64,000 nt of DNA from Roseibium sp. MMSF_3412 (GTDB lineage: Bacteria; Pseudomonadota; Alphaproteobacteria; Rhizobiales; Stappiaceae): positions 372,001 through 436,000 of the forward strand of contig NZ_JASHJI010000002.1 of the NCBI RefSeq assembly GCF_030733265.1, written 5' to 3'. A program made the translations under genes and the position numbers. Shown one piece after another: positions 9,123-18,419 of the stretch. Within the stretch, counting starts at the first letter, position 1. Each line of letters opens with the position of its first letter. The notes below the pieces were generated by a model. That model was not told where the DNA came from. It did no database searches and saw nothing but the letters and a program-made list of their open reading frames with translations.

Positions 9123-9559
9123 TCCGGTCTCACCCACTCTTTTGTGCCCTGCGGCATGTCAGCAACTTCTGGAAACCTGTCTGGGACGCATGACTCGCTT
9201 GTCTTTTTTCCTGAGGCTCTCATCCCAACAGAAATCCGCGTGCAGGTTCAATGATTTTTGCCGAATGCAGCCGGTATTCCACCGGGAACCGGCGTCAGGA
9301 GAACCCTTTTCTGCCGGTTTGGCATGGCACCATGCCGCCGGCGCATTCTCTCCAATGAAAGGGCACCGGTGCAGGGATTGGCCCCACCGTCGTCGTCAAT
9401 GAACCGGCGCCATTCGTCCAAACCGTACTGGAATCGCCGATTCGCCGGTTGAAATTGCGCACATGTCGATTACAAGCTTAACCACCCCGCAGCTTTCCAG
9501 GGATCGGGACAAAGACCAAGAAACGCGCGGGGCGGGCGCAGCAGAACAAGAAGTGACAC
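9123..9559. other. Divergent intergenic region, no recognised element
   Basis: This 437-bp gap separates the antiporter (minus) and the IlvD-like dehydratase (plus). I see no convincing small gene, strong dyad or sigma-70 promoter; it presumably carries both promoters. Confidence 0.4.
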
Positions 9560-11407
9560 ATGACGAAATCCAGAATTGTCCTGATTGACCGCCACCCCGG
9601 CCGGTCCGCACAAACGATCGGGATCGCCAATGAACTTGGCACCGATCCAGAGCTTATCCACGAGCCTTCCGTTGGCGTCGTCGGAACCAAGGGCGACAGC
9701 CAGTGCTACCTGGGCGTTGCCAGCAAGGTCGACGCCATTCACGAGCACCTGAAATCACGCATCGGCAACGCAGACGGCCAGCTGAAGTACCGGCTGGTGC
9801 AGCCGGAGTTCACGATTGCCACCTCGGATGGCATCCGCAACGGCACGCGCGAAATGCGCTACTCGCTCATCGGCCGCGAAGTCACCAATGACGGCCTGTG
9901 CGAACACCTGGAAGCGTCGGGACTGGCCGGAACGATTGCCGTGGTTGCCTGTGACAAGCCCCCGGTCGGGACCATGGCAGCGGTTCTGGAACACAACGAA
10001 CCGGCAATCATCATGTCCGACGGCACCATCAGGCCGGGCAGGGATCCGGAAACCGGTGAGATGCTGGACATCGTCAGCGCCTACCAGGTCGCCGGCCACC
10101 AGGATGCAGCGGTTCGCCACCGCATTGCCTGCCACGCCTGCCCGGGCATCGGAAGCTGCGGCGGCATGTTCACCTACAACACCATGCAGACCTTTATCGG
10201 CGTGGTCGGCCTTCAGCCGCTGCACATGGTGGCGCCACCGTCTGACGACCCGCGCCGCCTGGAGGAATTCCCGCAGCAGCTTGTGGCCTATCTTGCCTCC
10301 ATGATGGAAAAGGGCTTGAAGCCGCGCGATATCGTCAAGCGCGATTCCATTCGCAATGCAGTGATCGTGGCCATGGCCATTGGCGGGTCGACCAACGTGG
10401 TCCTGCACGTTCCGGAAATCGCACGCGCAGCCGGTTACGAGCACTTCTGGCGGGACGTGATGACACCGGAGGAGTTCAATCACCTCTCCCGTGATGTCGT
10501 ACCGGTCCTGACCAATGCCCGCCCCTATGGCAGATATTCCATGCTCGACATCGATCGGGTCGGCGGTGTGCAGGTCATCGTAAAGGAACTTCTCGATGCC
10601 GGCCTCCTGAACGGCGACATGATGACCTGTACCGGACGCACCCTGGCCGAACAGGTGGCCGACCTCGATGCGGCAGCGCCCGATGGCGACGTCATCCACA
10701 CGGTGGCAGAACCCTTCAAACCGACGGGCGGTCTCAGGATGCTCGGCGGCAACCTGTCACCGGACTTCTCGGCAATCCTGAAGCTCGCCGGTGTTGAGGG
10801 CGGCCTGGAAAACAATCTCTTCAAGGGCCGGGCCCGGGTATTCGAGGGCGAGGCCGGCCTGATCAAGGCACTCGACGAGGCACCGGACAGCTTTCAGGAC
10901 CAGGACATGGTCATCGTGCGTTACGACGGTCCGAGCGGTGGACCGGGCATGCCGGAAATGCTTGATCCGACCTCCCGCATCACGACGCTCTGCCGGGAAC
11001 GCGGCATCGTCGTCGCGCTGATGACCGACGCGCGCTTCTCCGGCGGCTCGGTCGGTCTGGTCATTGGTCATGTCGGCCCAGAGGCGGCTCTTGGCGGGCC
11101 TATCGCGTTTGTCGAGACCGGCGACGAGATCATCGTCGACCTCAATTCGAATACGGTGAATTGCACGGCGCTGGAAGATCCGGCGACGCTCGCAGCGCGG
11201 AAGGCGGTTTGGGAGAAGGAAGTCGCGGATAACGGCGGCATTCATCCCGGTTGCGGGATTGCCGACACCAGGCTTCTTCACCGGGCGCGCCACACCGCTG
11301 TTCCGGCGGTTCGCGGCGGCGGCCTGCATCCGAACCGCGAGGTCTGGGTCCGCGACAAGCGGCCTGCGGAAGATACCGGCTTTGTGCCGCGCAACCGCCA
11401 TCGGTAA
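9560..11407 (+). CDS. IlvD/Edd-family dehydratase, divergent from canonical dihydroxy-acid dehydratase
   Basis: 615 aa. The family dehydrates 2,3-dihydroxy acids or sugar acids using an Fe-S cluster. The three expected cluster cysteines are C49 (KGDSQCYLG), C131 (VACDKPPVG) and C200 (GIGSCGGMFTYNTMQ). The catalytic-serine loop is TDARFSGGSVGLVIGHVGPEA. The N-terminus and several blocks differ from true IlvD (CDKPP rather than CDKNxPG) and length is slightly greater, so a sugar-acid or other hydroxy-acid substrate is as likely as valine/isoleucine precursors. It stands alone with no sugar pathway genes beside it. Family certain, substrate unknown. Confidence 0.8.
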   Translation: MTKSRIVLIDRHPGRSAQTIGIANELGTDPELIHEPSVGVVGTKGDSQCYLGVASKVDAIHEHLKSRIGNADGQLKYRLVQPEFTIATSDGIRNGTREMRYSLIGREVTNDGLCEHLEASGLAGTIAVVACDKPPVGTMAAVLEHNEPAIIMSDGTIRPGRDPETGEMLDIVSAYQVAGHQDAAVRHRIACHACPGIGSCGGMFTYNTMQTFIGVVGLQPLHMVAPPSDDPRRLEEFPQQLVAYLASMMEKGLKPRDIVKRDSIRNAVIVAMAIGGSTNVVLHVPEIARAAGYEHFWRDVMTPEEFNHLSRDVVPVLTNARPYGRYSMLDIDRVGGVQVIVKELLDAGLLNGDMMTCTGRTLAEQVADLDAAAPDGDVIHTVAEPFKPTGGLRMLGGNLSPDFSAILKLAGVEGGLENNLFKGRARVFEGEAGLIKALDEAPDSFQDQDMVIVRYDGPSGGPGMPEMLDPTSRITTLCRERGIVVALMTDARFSGGSVGLVIGHVGPEAALGGPIAFVETGDEIIVDLNSNTVNCTALEDPATLAARKAVWEKEVADNGGIHPGCGIADTRLLHRARHTAVPAVRGGGLHPNREVWVRDKRPAEDTGFVPRNRHR

Positions 11408-11469
11408 GCTCAAACGTCACCGCGCAAAGGAATGATTCCGGAGCGGCGGCTGACCGTCAACGTCTTAGG

Positions 11470-11490
11470 AGGCGGCGCAATGCGCCGCCT
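11470..11490. terminator. Hairpin between convergent dehydratase and amidase genes
   Basis: AGGCGGCGC and GCGCCGCCT form a perfect 9-bp stem with a 3-nt loop, 62 bp after the dehydratase stop and 4 bp before the amidase stop. No T-run follows, so termination strength is uncertain. Confidence 0.5.
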
Positions 11491-11493
11491 TCA

Positions 11494-12789
11494 TCAAATT
11501 GTCTGCTTGCTCCAGTCCCAAAGCCACTGCGCGACCGAGACAAGCGCCTTGTCCTCGCCCCTTGCCGCAACCAGCTGAGCCCCCATGGGCAGGCCTTCAG
11601 GCGTTGCAAGCAGCGGAAGGGTGATGGCGGGCGTGCCGGCCATCGTCCAGAGCCCGTTGAAGATCGAATCTCCCGTCGAACCCAATCCGGCCGGTGCCGG
11701 CCCCGGCGCTGCCGGGCACAGGATCGCATCGCAGCGTTGGAACAGCGGTGCGAGCAGGTCGTCCATTTCGTCCTGAAAAGACTTGGCGGCGAGGTAGTCG
11801 ACCGCCGACAGCGTCAACCCCTTCTCGATCGCTGCCCGCGTCGGTGGACCGAGCCTGTCGGCACCCTGCTCCAGGTAGCTCTTGAAGTAATGTCCCATCT
11901 CCACCGTATTGATCACGGCACGCAGGCGCACCGCATCGTCGAACACGTCCGGTAGCGACAGGTCGATGACCCTGTCTCCCAGCGCCGCGCGCAAACGGTC
12001 AAATGCTGCGTGAAGCGCAGGGTCCGCGCGGTCCCAGCCGGGAGGCGTCACGAAACCGAATACGGGTGAGGCAGCAGGGTCTTGCCCGTCGGCTGCGTCA
12101 TCCGTCAAAACATCGGCAAGGAGCGCGGCCCCTGCCGGGTCATTTGCAAACACACCGAGCGTGTCCAGCGAATGCGACTGAAGCAGCGCGCCCTTTCGCG
12201 GGATCGCATTGAAGCTGGGTTTGAACCCGACAATGCCGCAGAAGGAGGCCGGGCGCACCACGGAACCGCCGGTCTGCGTGCCGATGGCGAGCGGCACCAT
12301 CGCGTCCGCCACCGCCGCTGCCGAGCCTGATGACGACCCGCCCGGCGTGTGCTCCAGGTTCCTGGGATTCCGCGTCTTGTTCGGGTGCAGAAAGGCAAGT
12401 TCGGTCGTGACCGTCTTGCCGAACATGATGGCCCCGGCCTGCTTGAGCCGTTTCACGACCTCCGCATCGTCTTCCGGCACACGCCCGGCATCGACGGGAC
12501 AGCCGTTCTCACTCGCGATACCTGCCGTGTCGATCACGTCCTTGATGCCGACCGGCAGACCGTGAAGCTTACCGAGCGGCGCGCCGCTTGCTCGGACCGC
12601 ATCCAGGCGCTCCGCTTCCGCCAGAACCGCACCGGCATCGAACCAGGCCCAGGCCCTGACCTCATCCTCGCGCGCCTCGATCCGCGCGACACAGGCCTTC
12701 GTCAGGTCAACGGCGGACAAGCTGCCATCGGCAAGCCGGTCGCGCAGATTGACCGCACTCAACGTGAGCAAGGCTTCGATTTCACTCAT
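11494..12789 (-). CDS. Amidase signature family hydrolase
   Basis: 431 aa from ATG 12789 preceded by GCGGAGG. The Ser-cisSer-Lys triad is visible: Lys83 in GIKDVIDTAG, Ser152 in PGGSSSGSAA and nucleophile Ser176 in TQTGGSVVRP. The family cleaves C-N bonds in amides, ureas or carbamates. It lies beside, and on the same strand as, a TRAP transporter (dctPQM) encoded upstream; the gap to dctM is 141 bp. I infer that the transporter may import the amidase substrate or a related acid. GatA is unlikely because no gatB/gatC is present and the length is short. Confidence 0.85.
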   Translation of the reverse strand: MSEIEALLTLSAVNLRDRLADGSLSAVDLTKACVARIEAREDEVRAWAWFDAGAVLAEAERLDAVRASGAPLGKLHGLPVGIKDVIDTAGIASENGCPVDAGRVPEDDAEVVKRLKQAGAIMFGKTVTTELAFLHPNKTRNPRNLEHTPGGSSSGSAAAVADAMVPLAIGTQTGGSVVRPASFCGIVGFKPSFNAIPRKGALLQSHSLDTLGVFANDPAGAALLADVLTDDAADGQDPAASPVFGFVTPPGWDRADPALHAAFDRLRAALGDRVIDLSLPDVFDDAVRLRAVINTVEMGHYFKSYLEQGADRLGPPTRAAIEKGLTLSAVDYLAAKSFQDEMDDLLAPLFQRCDAILCPAAPGPAPAGLGSTGDSIFNGLWTMAGTPAITLPLLATPEGLPMGAQLVAARGEDKALVSVAQWLWDWSKQTI

Positions 12790-12930
12790 GGACGCCTCCG
12801 CGTTCCGGCATACCCACATGGCGCCGGGTCTGCCTGCGACATTATTGTACCGGGATCTTTCCGCCGGCCCGCGCGCAGAGCGCGCGCGGCAAACGGTTTC
12901 AGCCCGAGTGATCGCTCTCCTCAGGCCTCG

Positions 12931-14373
12931 CTAATTGCCGTAGGCAACCGATGGCAACCAGGTCGTGAGCGCCGGGAAATAGAACACGATCATCAGGCCG
13001 ATCAACTGCAGGATCACGAAAGGCACCACGCCCCTGTAGATGTGTCCAAGCGTCACGCCCGGCGGACAGACACCCTTCAGGTAGAACAGCGCGAACCCGA
13101 CGGGTGGCGTCAGAAACGAGGTCTGCAGCGTCACCGCCACCAGGATCGCGAACCAGACGACCGACGGGTCGCGAACCTGATCGAAGCCAGGAACGGCAAG
13201 GTCGAGGCCGACGATGATCGGCAGCATCAGCGGCATGATGATGATCGTGATCTCGATCCAGTCGAGCAGGAAGCCCAGGAGGAACACGATCAGCAGGATG
13301 AAGCCGACCGTCATGTAAGGGTCTTCGAACACCGACAGAACGAGGTGCTGAACGATCTCGTCACCGCCGTAGCGCCGCAGCACGAAGGCGAAGAAGTTGG
13401 CGGCGAGGAAAATCCCGACGATGTAGCCGGACGTGTTCAGCGTCGACCGGCTCACATCCTTGACCACCTTCCAGCTCAGCCTGCGGTTCGCCAGTGCCAG
13501 CAGCGTCGCTCCCATCGCACCGAGACCGGAGGCTTCGGTCGGTGTCGCAACACCGGCAAAGATCGACCCCAGCACAAGCAGGATCAGGAACATCGGCGGC
13601 ACGACCGCGAGGAGAACTTCCTTGACGTCCTCCCAATGCACTTTTTCTGGCTTTTCAGGTGCAGGCATCGCCTTGGGATTGATCAGCCCATAGATGACAA
13701 TGAAGACAATGTAGAGCGCTCCGAGAATCAGGCCGGGGAACAGCGCCCCCATGAAGAGATCGCCAAGGCTGATGGCCAGCTGATCGGACATGATCACAAG
13801 CATGATCGAGGGAGGAATGAGGATTCCTAGTGTCCCGGCAGAGGCAATCGTTCCCGTCGCGATGGGTTTGGAATAGTCCTGCTTCATCATCGCCGGCAGC
13901 GCCATGACGCCCAGCAGCGTAACCGATGCGCCGATGACGCCTGTGGACGCCGCCAGGATGATGCCGATCAGCATGACGGTCAGGGAGAGGCCGCCGCGCA
14001 GTGACCCGAACAGCTTCTGCATGGAATGCATCATGCGCTGTGCGACGCCCGACTGATCGAGCATCAACCCCATGAAGATGAACATGGGCAAGGCGACGAG
14101 AACCGGGTTCTTCACGATCCCGCCGAAGAGCCGGCCGGACAGCGCCTGCATGCGCTGATAGCTTATCCCGGTCCTGTCGAATTCGATGATGTCGCGGAAA
14201 AACGAACGGTTGGGGTCAAGCAGAAACTCGGCAAGCAGCACGAAGACGAGGCTGACCCCGACAAGCGCCATGGCAACGGGAATGCCGCGAAACAGCATCC
14301 AGATGAAGGTGATGAACATCACCATCACGGCGATTTCGTTCAGCGTGAGAAACTGGCCAATGAATTCAAGCAT
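12931..14373 (-). CDS. dctM: TRAP transporter large permease (DctM)
   Basis: 480 aa with about 12 hydrophobic segments, the ion-coupled transport subunit of a tripartite ATP-independent periplasmic transporter. The N-terminal half contains IFMGLMLDQSGVAQRMM and TGVIGASVTLLGVMALPAMM, typical DctM repeats; the second half has GVATPTEASGLGAMGA. The length is at the upper end and fits the mannitol/chloroaromatic-type large permeases. It starts 9 bp after dctQ and belongs to the dctP-dctQ-dctM operon. Confidence 0.93.
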   Translation of the reverse strand: MLEFIGQFLTLNEIAVMVMFITFIWMLFRGIPVAMALVGVSLVFVLLAEFLLDPNRSFFRDIIEFDRTGISYQRMQALSGRLFGGIVKNPVLVALPMFIFMGLMLDQSGVAQRMMHSMQKLFGSLRGGLSLTVMLIGIILAASTGVIGASVTLLGVMALPAMMKQDYSKPIATGTIASAGTLGILIPPSIMLVIMSDQLAISLGDLFMGALFPGLILGALYIVFIVIYGLINPKAMPAPEKPEKVHWEDVKEVLLAVVPPMFLILLVLGSIFAGVATPTEASGLGAMGATLLALANRRLSWKVVKDVSRSTLNTSGYIVGIFLAANFFAFVLRRYGGDEIVQHLVLSVFEDPYMTVGFILLIVFLLGFLLDWIEITIIIMPLMLPIIVGLDLAVPGFDQVRDPSVVWFAILVAVTLQTSFLTPPVGFALFYLKGVCPPGVTLGHIYRGVVPFVILQLIGLMIVFYFPALTTWLPSVAYGN

Positions 14374-14382
14374 CTATCTGTC

Positions 14383-15198
14383 TCACGCCGTCTTGTTGCG
14401 GCTGAAAAGCCTGGCTGCACCAATCACCACGAAGGTCAGGACCAGCGTAATCATGATCGTGTATTTGATGTCGTAGTTGCCGACCTCGACTTCGTCGAAA
14501 ATCACGTGCCGGCCGATATCCCGCGCCGTTGCGTCCGGCGGACTGATGATCCACACGATCCACCAGAGCGCGTAGTAGGTCGCAAGGTTCACCGCGAACA
14601 TTGTCGAGGGAAAGGCATAGAGCAGCTGCTTCCAGAGGACAGGCCTTGTCAGTTTGGACAGCAGGCGCACATAGATCGACCAGGCCGCAATCGCCATCAG
14701 GATGAAAGACAGGTTCATCAGTGTCTTGAGGATCCAGAGGTTGTGCAGTCCATTGGGACTGTCGGATCCCTCGTCAGCCTTGATGGACGAAAGCGTGTAG
14801 TGCAGCGTGACGTCCCAGCTCAGGATGATGAAAGGCAGGAATAGCCAGGTCAGGGCGACGATGTCCGTCCTGAGCTTCTTCTCTCTGGAGAAGCCGTCGT
14901 AAAGAATGTCAACGCGCACGTGGCTGTTCGTGGTCACGGCATAGGCAATGCCGACCAGGACCGCCGACCCGTAGAGCCACCACTGGAAATCATCGAGCCA
15001 GGCCTGGTTCATGCCAGCCCCGCGCAGAAGCACCTGGGCGCAGATGGCGATCATCAGGAACGGGAAAAGCCATGCAAAGATATTGGAAATGAAAACGACG
15101 AACCGGTCGCCGCGATTTTGTTCCTCGGCCCCGACAGCGCCCGGATCCGTGATCGCGACACTGCCATCGGCTGAAATGACTTCTTCAGGCTTGTCCAT
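14383..15198 (-). CDS. dctQ: TRAP transporter small permease (DctQ)
   Basis: 271 aa from ATG 15198 (MDKPEEVISADGS). It is longer than the usual 160-200 aa DctQ and has four main hydrophobic segments, including ISNIFAWLFPFLMIAICAQV and DDFQWWLYGSAVLVGIAYAV. It partners DctM in the inner membrane. It follows dctP across a strong hairpin and lies 9 bp before dctM. Confidence 0.88.
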   Translation of the reverse strand: MDKPEEVISADGSVAITDPGAVGAEEQNRGDRFVVFISNIFAWLFPFLMIAICAQVLLRGAGMNQAWLDDFQWWLYGSAVLVGIAYAVTTNSHVRVDILYDGFSREKKLRTDIVALTWLFLPFIILSWDVTLHYTLSSIKADEGSDSPNGLHNLWILKTLMNLSFILMAIAAWSIYVRLLSKLTRPVLWKQLLYAFPSTMFAVNLATYYALWWIVWIISPPDATARDIGRHVIFDEVEVGNYDIKYTIMITLVLTFVVIGAARLFSRNKTA

Positions 15199-15248
15199 AT
15201 GCTCCCCGCCTTGCCTGCGATGTGCCGGACGCCTCCACATCCAGCAGA

Positions 15249-15274
15249 ATACCGGGGCGATGACGCCCCGGTAT
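15249..15274 (-). promoter_or_regulatory. Intercistronic hairpin between dctP and dctQ
   Basis: ATACCGGGGCG and CGCCCCGGTAT form a perfect 11-bp stem with loop ATGA, 43 bp after the dctP stop. It has no T-run. Such hairpins commonly stabilise the binding-protein message and lower expression of the membrane genes behind it; that role is inferred. Confidence 0.6.
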
Positions 15275-15317
15275 GCATTGTGTCGTCCGGGAGTCCGGAC
15301 GGATCAGTAGAGCCCGC

Positions 15318-16367
15318 TTAGTTGCGCGGACGCGGCAGGTAAATGTTGTCGTTCCAGACCTTGTAGCCGGCGCGGAACTCCTGGAGATTGTCCCAGACTT
15401 CCTTGAAGAACGCATCTTCAGCGGCCAGTTCAGCGGCAACTTCGACCCACGCAGTCTCGAAAGCGTCAAGCATTTCCGGGGACCATTGCTTGATGGTCAC
15501 ACCGTTCTTCTCGACGTTTTCCTGCATCGCGTCAAAGTTGGTGGCTTCACCTTCCGCGAAGTTGTCAGTGATGTTCGCCATGCAGGCGATCTCGATCTGG
15601 TTCTGAGCAACTTCGTCGAGATCGTCCCAGCGGTCCTTGTTGATCAGGAGTTCGAACATCGTTGCCGGCTGGTGCCAGCCCGGGAAGTAGTTGTACTTCG
15701 CGATGTTGTGGAACCCGAGACGCGCATCGATCCGCGGCATGGAGAATTCGGTCGCATCGATCGCACCGCGCTCCAGCGCCGGGAAGATGTCGCCACCAGC
15801 GAGCAGCGACGTGGACACGCCAAGTTTCTGCATCACTTCAGCACCGAGACCGAAGAAACGCATGTTCAGACCTTCCAGGTCCTCAAGGCCGTTGATCTCG
15901 TTCTTGAACCAGCCGGAAGTTTCCGGAGCGATGATGCCGCAGGGGATGACGTGAACGTTGTAGCCGTTCTCGTCATACATGCGCTGGAACAGCTCCGCGC
16001 CGTCGCCATAGAGCATCCACGCGAGGAATTCACCGGCTTCCGGTCCGAACGGAACCGCAGCAAACAGGGAAGCAGCCGGGATTTTACCCTGCCAATACCC
16101 TGATGTGGTGTAGGCAGCGTCAACCGAACCGCTGGAAACGGCGTCAAGCGCTTCAAGAGCCGGAACCAGCTCGCCCGGATCGAAGTGCTCGAATTCGACG
16201 TCATTCGAGATGGAATTGATCTTTTCGGTAAAGCCCACGGCGGCGGTGCCGAGGATCGGCAGGTTCTTGCCGAAGGCCGAGGTCATTTCAAAGGCTTCCT
16301 GGGCTGCAGCCGGCGCCGTCAATGCGAGGCTGGTCGCCGCAGCAATGGCGAAAGTACGGATCGTCAT
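15318..16367 (-). CDS. dctP: TRAP transporter periplasmic solute-binding protein (DctP family)
   Basis: 349 aa from ATG 16367. Residues 1-22 form a Sec signal peptide (MTIRTFAIAAATSLALTAPA). The central MPRIDARLGFHNIAKYNYF and PGWHQPATMFELLINKDRW segments resemble the TakP/mannitol-chloroaromatic group, so a 2-oxo acid or related carboxylate is plausible. The first gene of the dctPQM operon; the amidase lies downstream on the same strand. Confidence 0.9.
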   Translation of the reverse strand: MTIRTFAIAAATSLALTAPAAAQEAFEMTSAFGKNLPILGTAAVGFTEKINSISNDVEFEHFDPGELVPALEALDAVSSGSVDAAYTTSGYWQGKIPAASLFAAVPFGPEAGEFLAWMLYGDGAELFQRMYDENGYNVHVIPCGIIAPETSGWFKNEINGLEDLEGLNMRFFGLGAEVMQKLGVSTSLLAGGDIFPALERGAIDATEFSMPRIDARLGFHNIAKYNYFPGWHQPATMFELLINKDRWDDLDEVAQNQIEIACMANITDNFAEGEATNFDAMQENVEKNGVTIKQWSPEMLDAFETAWVEVAAELAAEDAFFKEVWDNLQEFRAGYKVWNDNIYLPRPRN

Positions 16368-16622
16368 ATGTTTCCCCCTGGGTTTTTTTGTGGACCTTGA
16401 CCGGTCCTTTGGAAAAAGAAACGTACGCAACTTACTTAGCGCAGTCAGCCAAAAGTGTTAATCCCCGGCTTTCGTATAAAGCGAAAATCCGACGGCCTAA
16501 GTCTTTTTCCTCTCCGTAAAAACAGATTTTCAGCGACATTTTTGCGCACAAAACGGAAAACGGTTTTACTGTCCTGAAGAGACAGATCCTCGCGGGTTTC
16601 AACGGTGCGATCAGATTGAGCC

Positions 16623-17774
16623 ATGAGCAGTGACGCAACGATATCGGGTGATGCGATCATCCGCTGGCTGATGATCGAGGCCCCGCGTCTGGAAGCACCT
16701 GCAGCGCTCCTGAACGGCTACAGCCTGAAATTGCGCGAGGCCGGCATCCAGGTCGACAGGTCAACGCTCGGTGCCCCGATCCTGCATCCGATCGCGAAAT
16801 CATCCTATGTTTTCTGGGACAACAAGACCGGCCCGGAACAACGTTGGTTCGTCTATACGCCGGACCAGATGGAAATGCTGAAGGCAAGCCCGATCCAAAA
16901 GATCTACACCCATGGAGAACCCACGTCTCTCCGGCTTGATCTGCCCGGCGACAGGAGCCGTTACCCGATCGGTGAGGATCTCTGGGCAGAGGGCTATCGC
17001 CAGTACGAAGCCCTGCCCCTGCAATTTGCCGACGGCACTTTCAAGGTGCTGACGCTGGCAACGCGGTCGCCCAACGGCTTCGGCGAGACGGACCGGGCCT
17101 TGATCGACGCAACGCTGCCTGCGTTGACGCTCGTGTTCGAAGGTTTCATTGCGCGCAACACGGCAAAAACCCTTATGGAAACATATGTCGGAACGCGGGC
17201 CGGGCTCCGCGTTCTCGATGGAGAAATCGCCCGTGGCGACGGCAGCACCATTGATGCGGTGATCTGGTTCTCCGATCTGCGCGGCTTTACCTCGCTTGCA
17301 CAATCGCGCAGCGAGGATGATCTGCTGAAGCTTCTGAACGACTATTTCGGAACGCTGACGGACGCGATCGAGGCCCATTCCGGCGAAGTCCTCAAATTCA
17401 TCGGAGACGCCCTGCTGGCGGTTTTTCCGCACCGCGATGACGTCGGCGCAGCTGTCGAAAGGGCCGAGGCGGCAGCTCTGAGTGTGACCGGATATGGACA
17501 ATCCGGGAAGGACTACATGTTCGGCGTCGGCCTGCATCCCGGATCTGTGTTCTACGGAAACATCGGCGGCGGAACCCGGCTCGATTTCACGGTCATCGGA
17601 TCGTCGGTGAATATCGCCAGCCGCATTGAAGGCCTGTGTGGTGTGCTCGGGGAAACCATGCTGGCATCTTCGGACTTTGTCGCAAGATCGAAAGGCCAAT
17701 GGCGCCCGATGGGACAGCACACGCTCAAGGGCGTCACGGATCCGGTGGAGATATTCGCGCCTGAGCCTGACTGA
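16623..17774 (+). CDS. Class III adenylate/guanylate cyclase
   Basis: 383 aa. The C-terminal half (about 190-380) is the cyclase homology domain. Metal-binding Asp residues lie in IWFSDLRGFTS and FIGDALLAVFP; GEVLKFIGD has the Lys typical of ATP specificity; VIGSSVNIASRIEG supplies the transition-state Asn/Arg. The N-terminal 180 residues resemble the sensory half found in alphaproteobacterial cyclases of this type but match no domain I can name. It is transcribed divergently from dctP and is predicted to make cAMP. It is monocistronic. Confidence 0.88.
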   Translation: MSSDATISGDAIIRWLMIEAPRLEAPAALLNGYSLKLREAGIQVDRSTLGAPILHPIAKSSYVFWDNKTGPEQRWFVYTPDQMEMLKASPIQKIYTHGEPTSLRLDLPGDRSRYPIGEDLWAEGYRQYEALPLQFADGTFKVLTLATRSPNGFGETDRALIDATLPALTLVFEGFIARNTAKTLMETYVGTRAGLRVLDGEIARGDGSTIDAVIWFSDLRGFTSLAQSRSEDDLLKLLNDYFGTLTDAIEAHSGEVLKFIGDALLAVFPHRDDVGAAVERAEAAALSVTGYGQSGKDYMFGVGLHPGSVFYGNIGGGTRLDFTVIGSSVNIASRIEGLCGVLGETMLASSDFVARSKGQWRPMGQHTLKGVTDPVEIFAPEPD

Positions 17775-17786
17775 CCTGCAGCCAAG

Positions 17787-18242
17787 TCAGTCGATCCTCT
17801 CCGGCAAGCCGCGCCCGTTGTTCCACCACCGGTTCGGGTTGTCGCTTTGCGGGTCGTAGGCGGCTCTGCTGGCCCAGTCTTCGCGCAGGAAGATCACCGG
17901 TTCTTCGTAGTGATGGACGTTCAGGATCGCGTCCATTACCTTTTCAAGAACGCCCGGATCCCGTTCAATGGAAATCTTAAGTTCAACCATCGGATAGGTC
18001 TCCGTGGTTCCGGCCTCGAAACCTTCCACATGCGTGGTTGTCGTCGAGCCCGGTTCCGGCTGCGCGGTTTCCTTTCCAACAGCCGAGATGCTCGCATTGC
18101 GCTGATACCGGCCAAAGCTCAGCGGATGAACCTTCAGCACTTCGTCGAGAATGCGGTCGGTATCCGCCGGCAAGGTCTGTATCTCCAGGGTCCAGACCGG
18201 AACGAAGGTGCCCGATTTCGCCTTGTAGCCGTCGAGATGCAT
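17787..18242 (-). CDS. Small protein with two NIF3/YqfO CutA-like repeats
   Basis: 151 aa. The second half holds ILNVHHYEEPVIFLRED, resembling the HPYEEP motif of the PII/CutA-like insert in YqfO/NIF3 proteins, and the first half (TLEIQTLPADTDRILDEVLK, then VHPLSFGRYQRN) looks like a degenerate copy of the same unit. So this may be a stand-alone duplicated metal- or anion-binding ferredoxin-like fold. It converges with the cyclase (12 bp apart) and diverges from the GbsR-type regulator. Function unknown. Confidence 0.6.
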   Translation of the reverse strand: MHLDGYKAKSGTFVPVWTLEIQTLPADTDRILDEVLKVHPLSFGRYQRNASISAVGKETAQPEPGSTTTTHVEGFEAGTTETYPMVELKISIERDPGVLEKVMDAILNVHHYEEPVIFLREDWASRAAYDPQSDNPNRWWNNGRGLPERID

Positions 18243-18392
18243 GTGAAAACCCCGCTCTGGAGATGTAATGTGTTCTTATTTTGTTCCATTGCGTTCGCAA
18301 GGTCAACCACGCAAGGATCAAACGCCACAAACCCAGTCACCCGCCGGCAGACCTGTCACGGCCACATTCGGCACTTGACTCTCGCTCACATT

Positions 18393-18419
18393 TGACAGAT
18401 GTTTCTGTCATGACAGAAA
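18393..18419 (+). promoter_or_regulatory. Perfect palindrome over the start of the GbsR/MarR regulator, putative auto-operator
   Basis: TTTCTGTCATGACAGAAA (18402-18419) is an 18-bp perfect palindrome that contains the ATG at 18410. An overlapping inverted pair TGACAG-N6-CTGTCA spans 18393-18410. Binding here would block both transcription and initiation. A related 18-bp site lies before the DUF4166 gene at 18994. Regulator identity is inferred from position. Confidence 0.65.
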
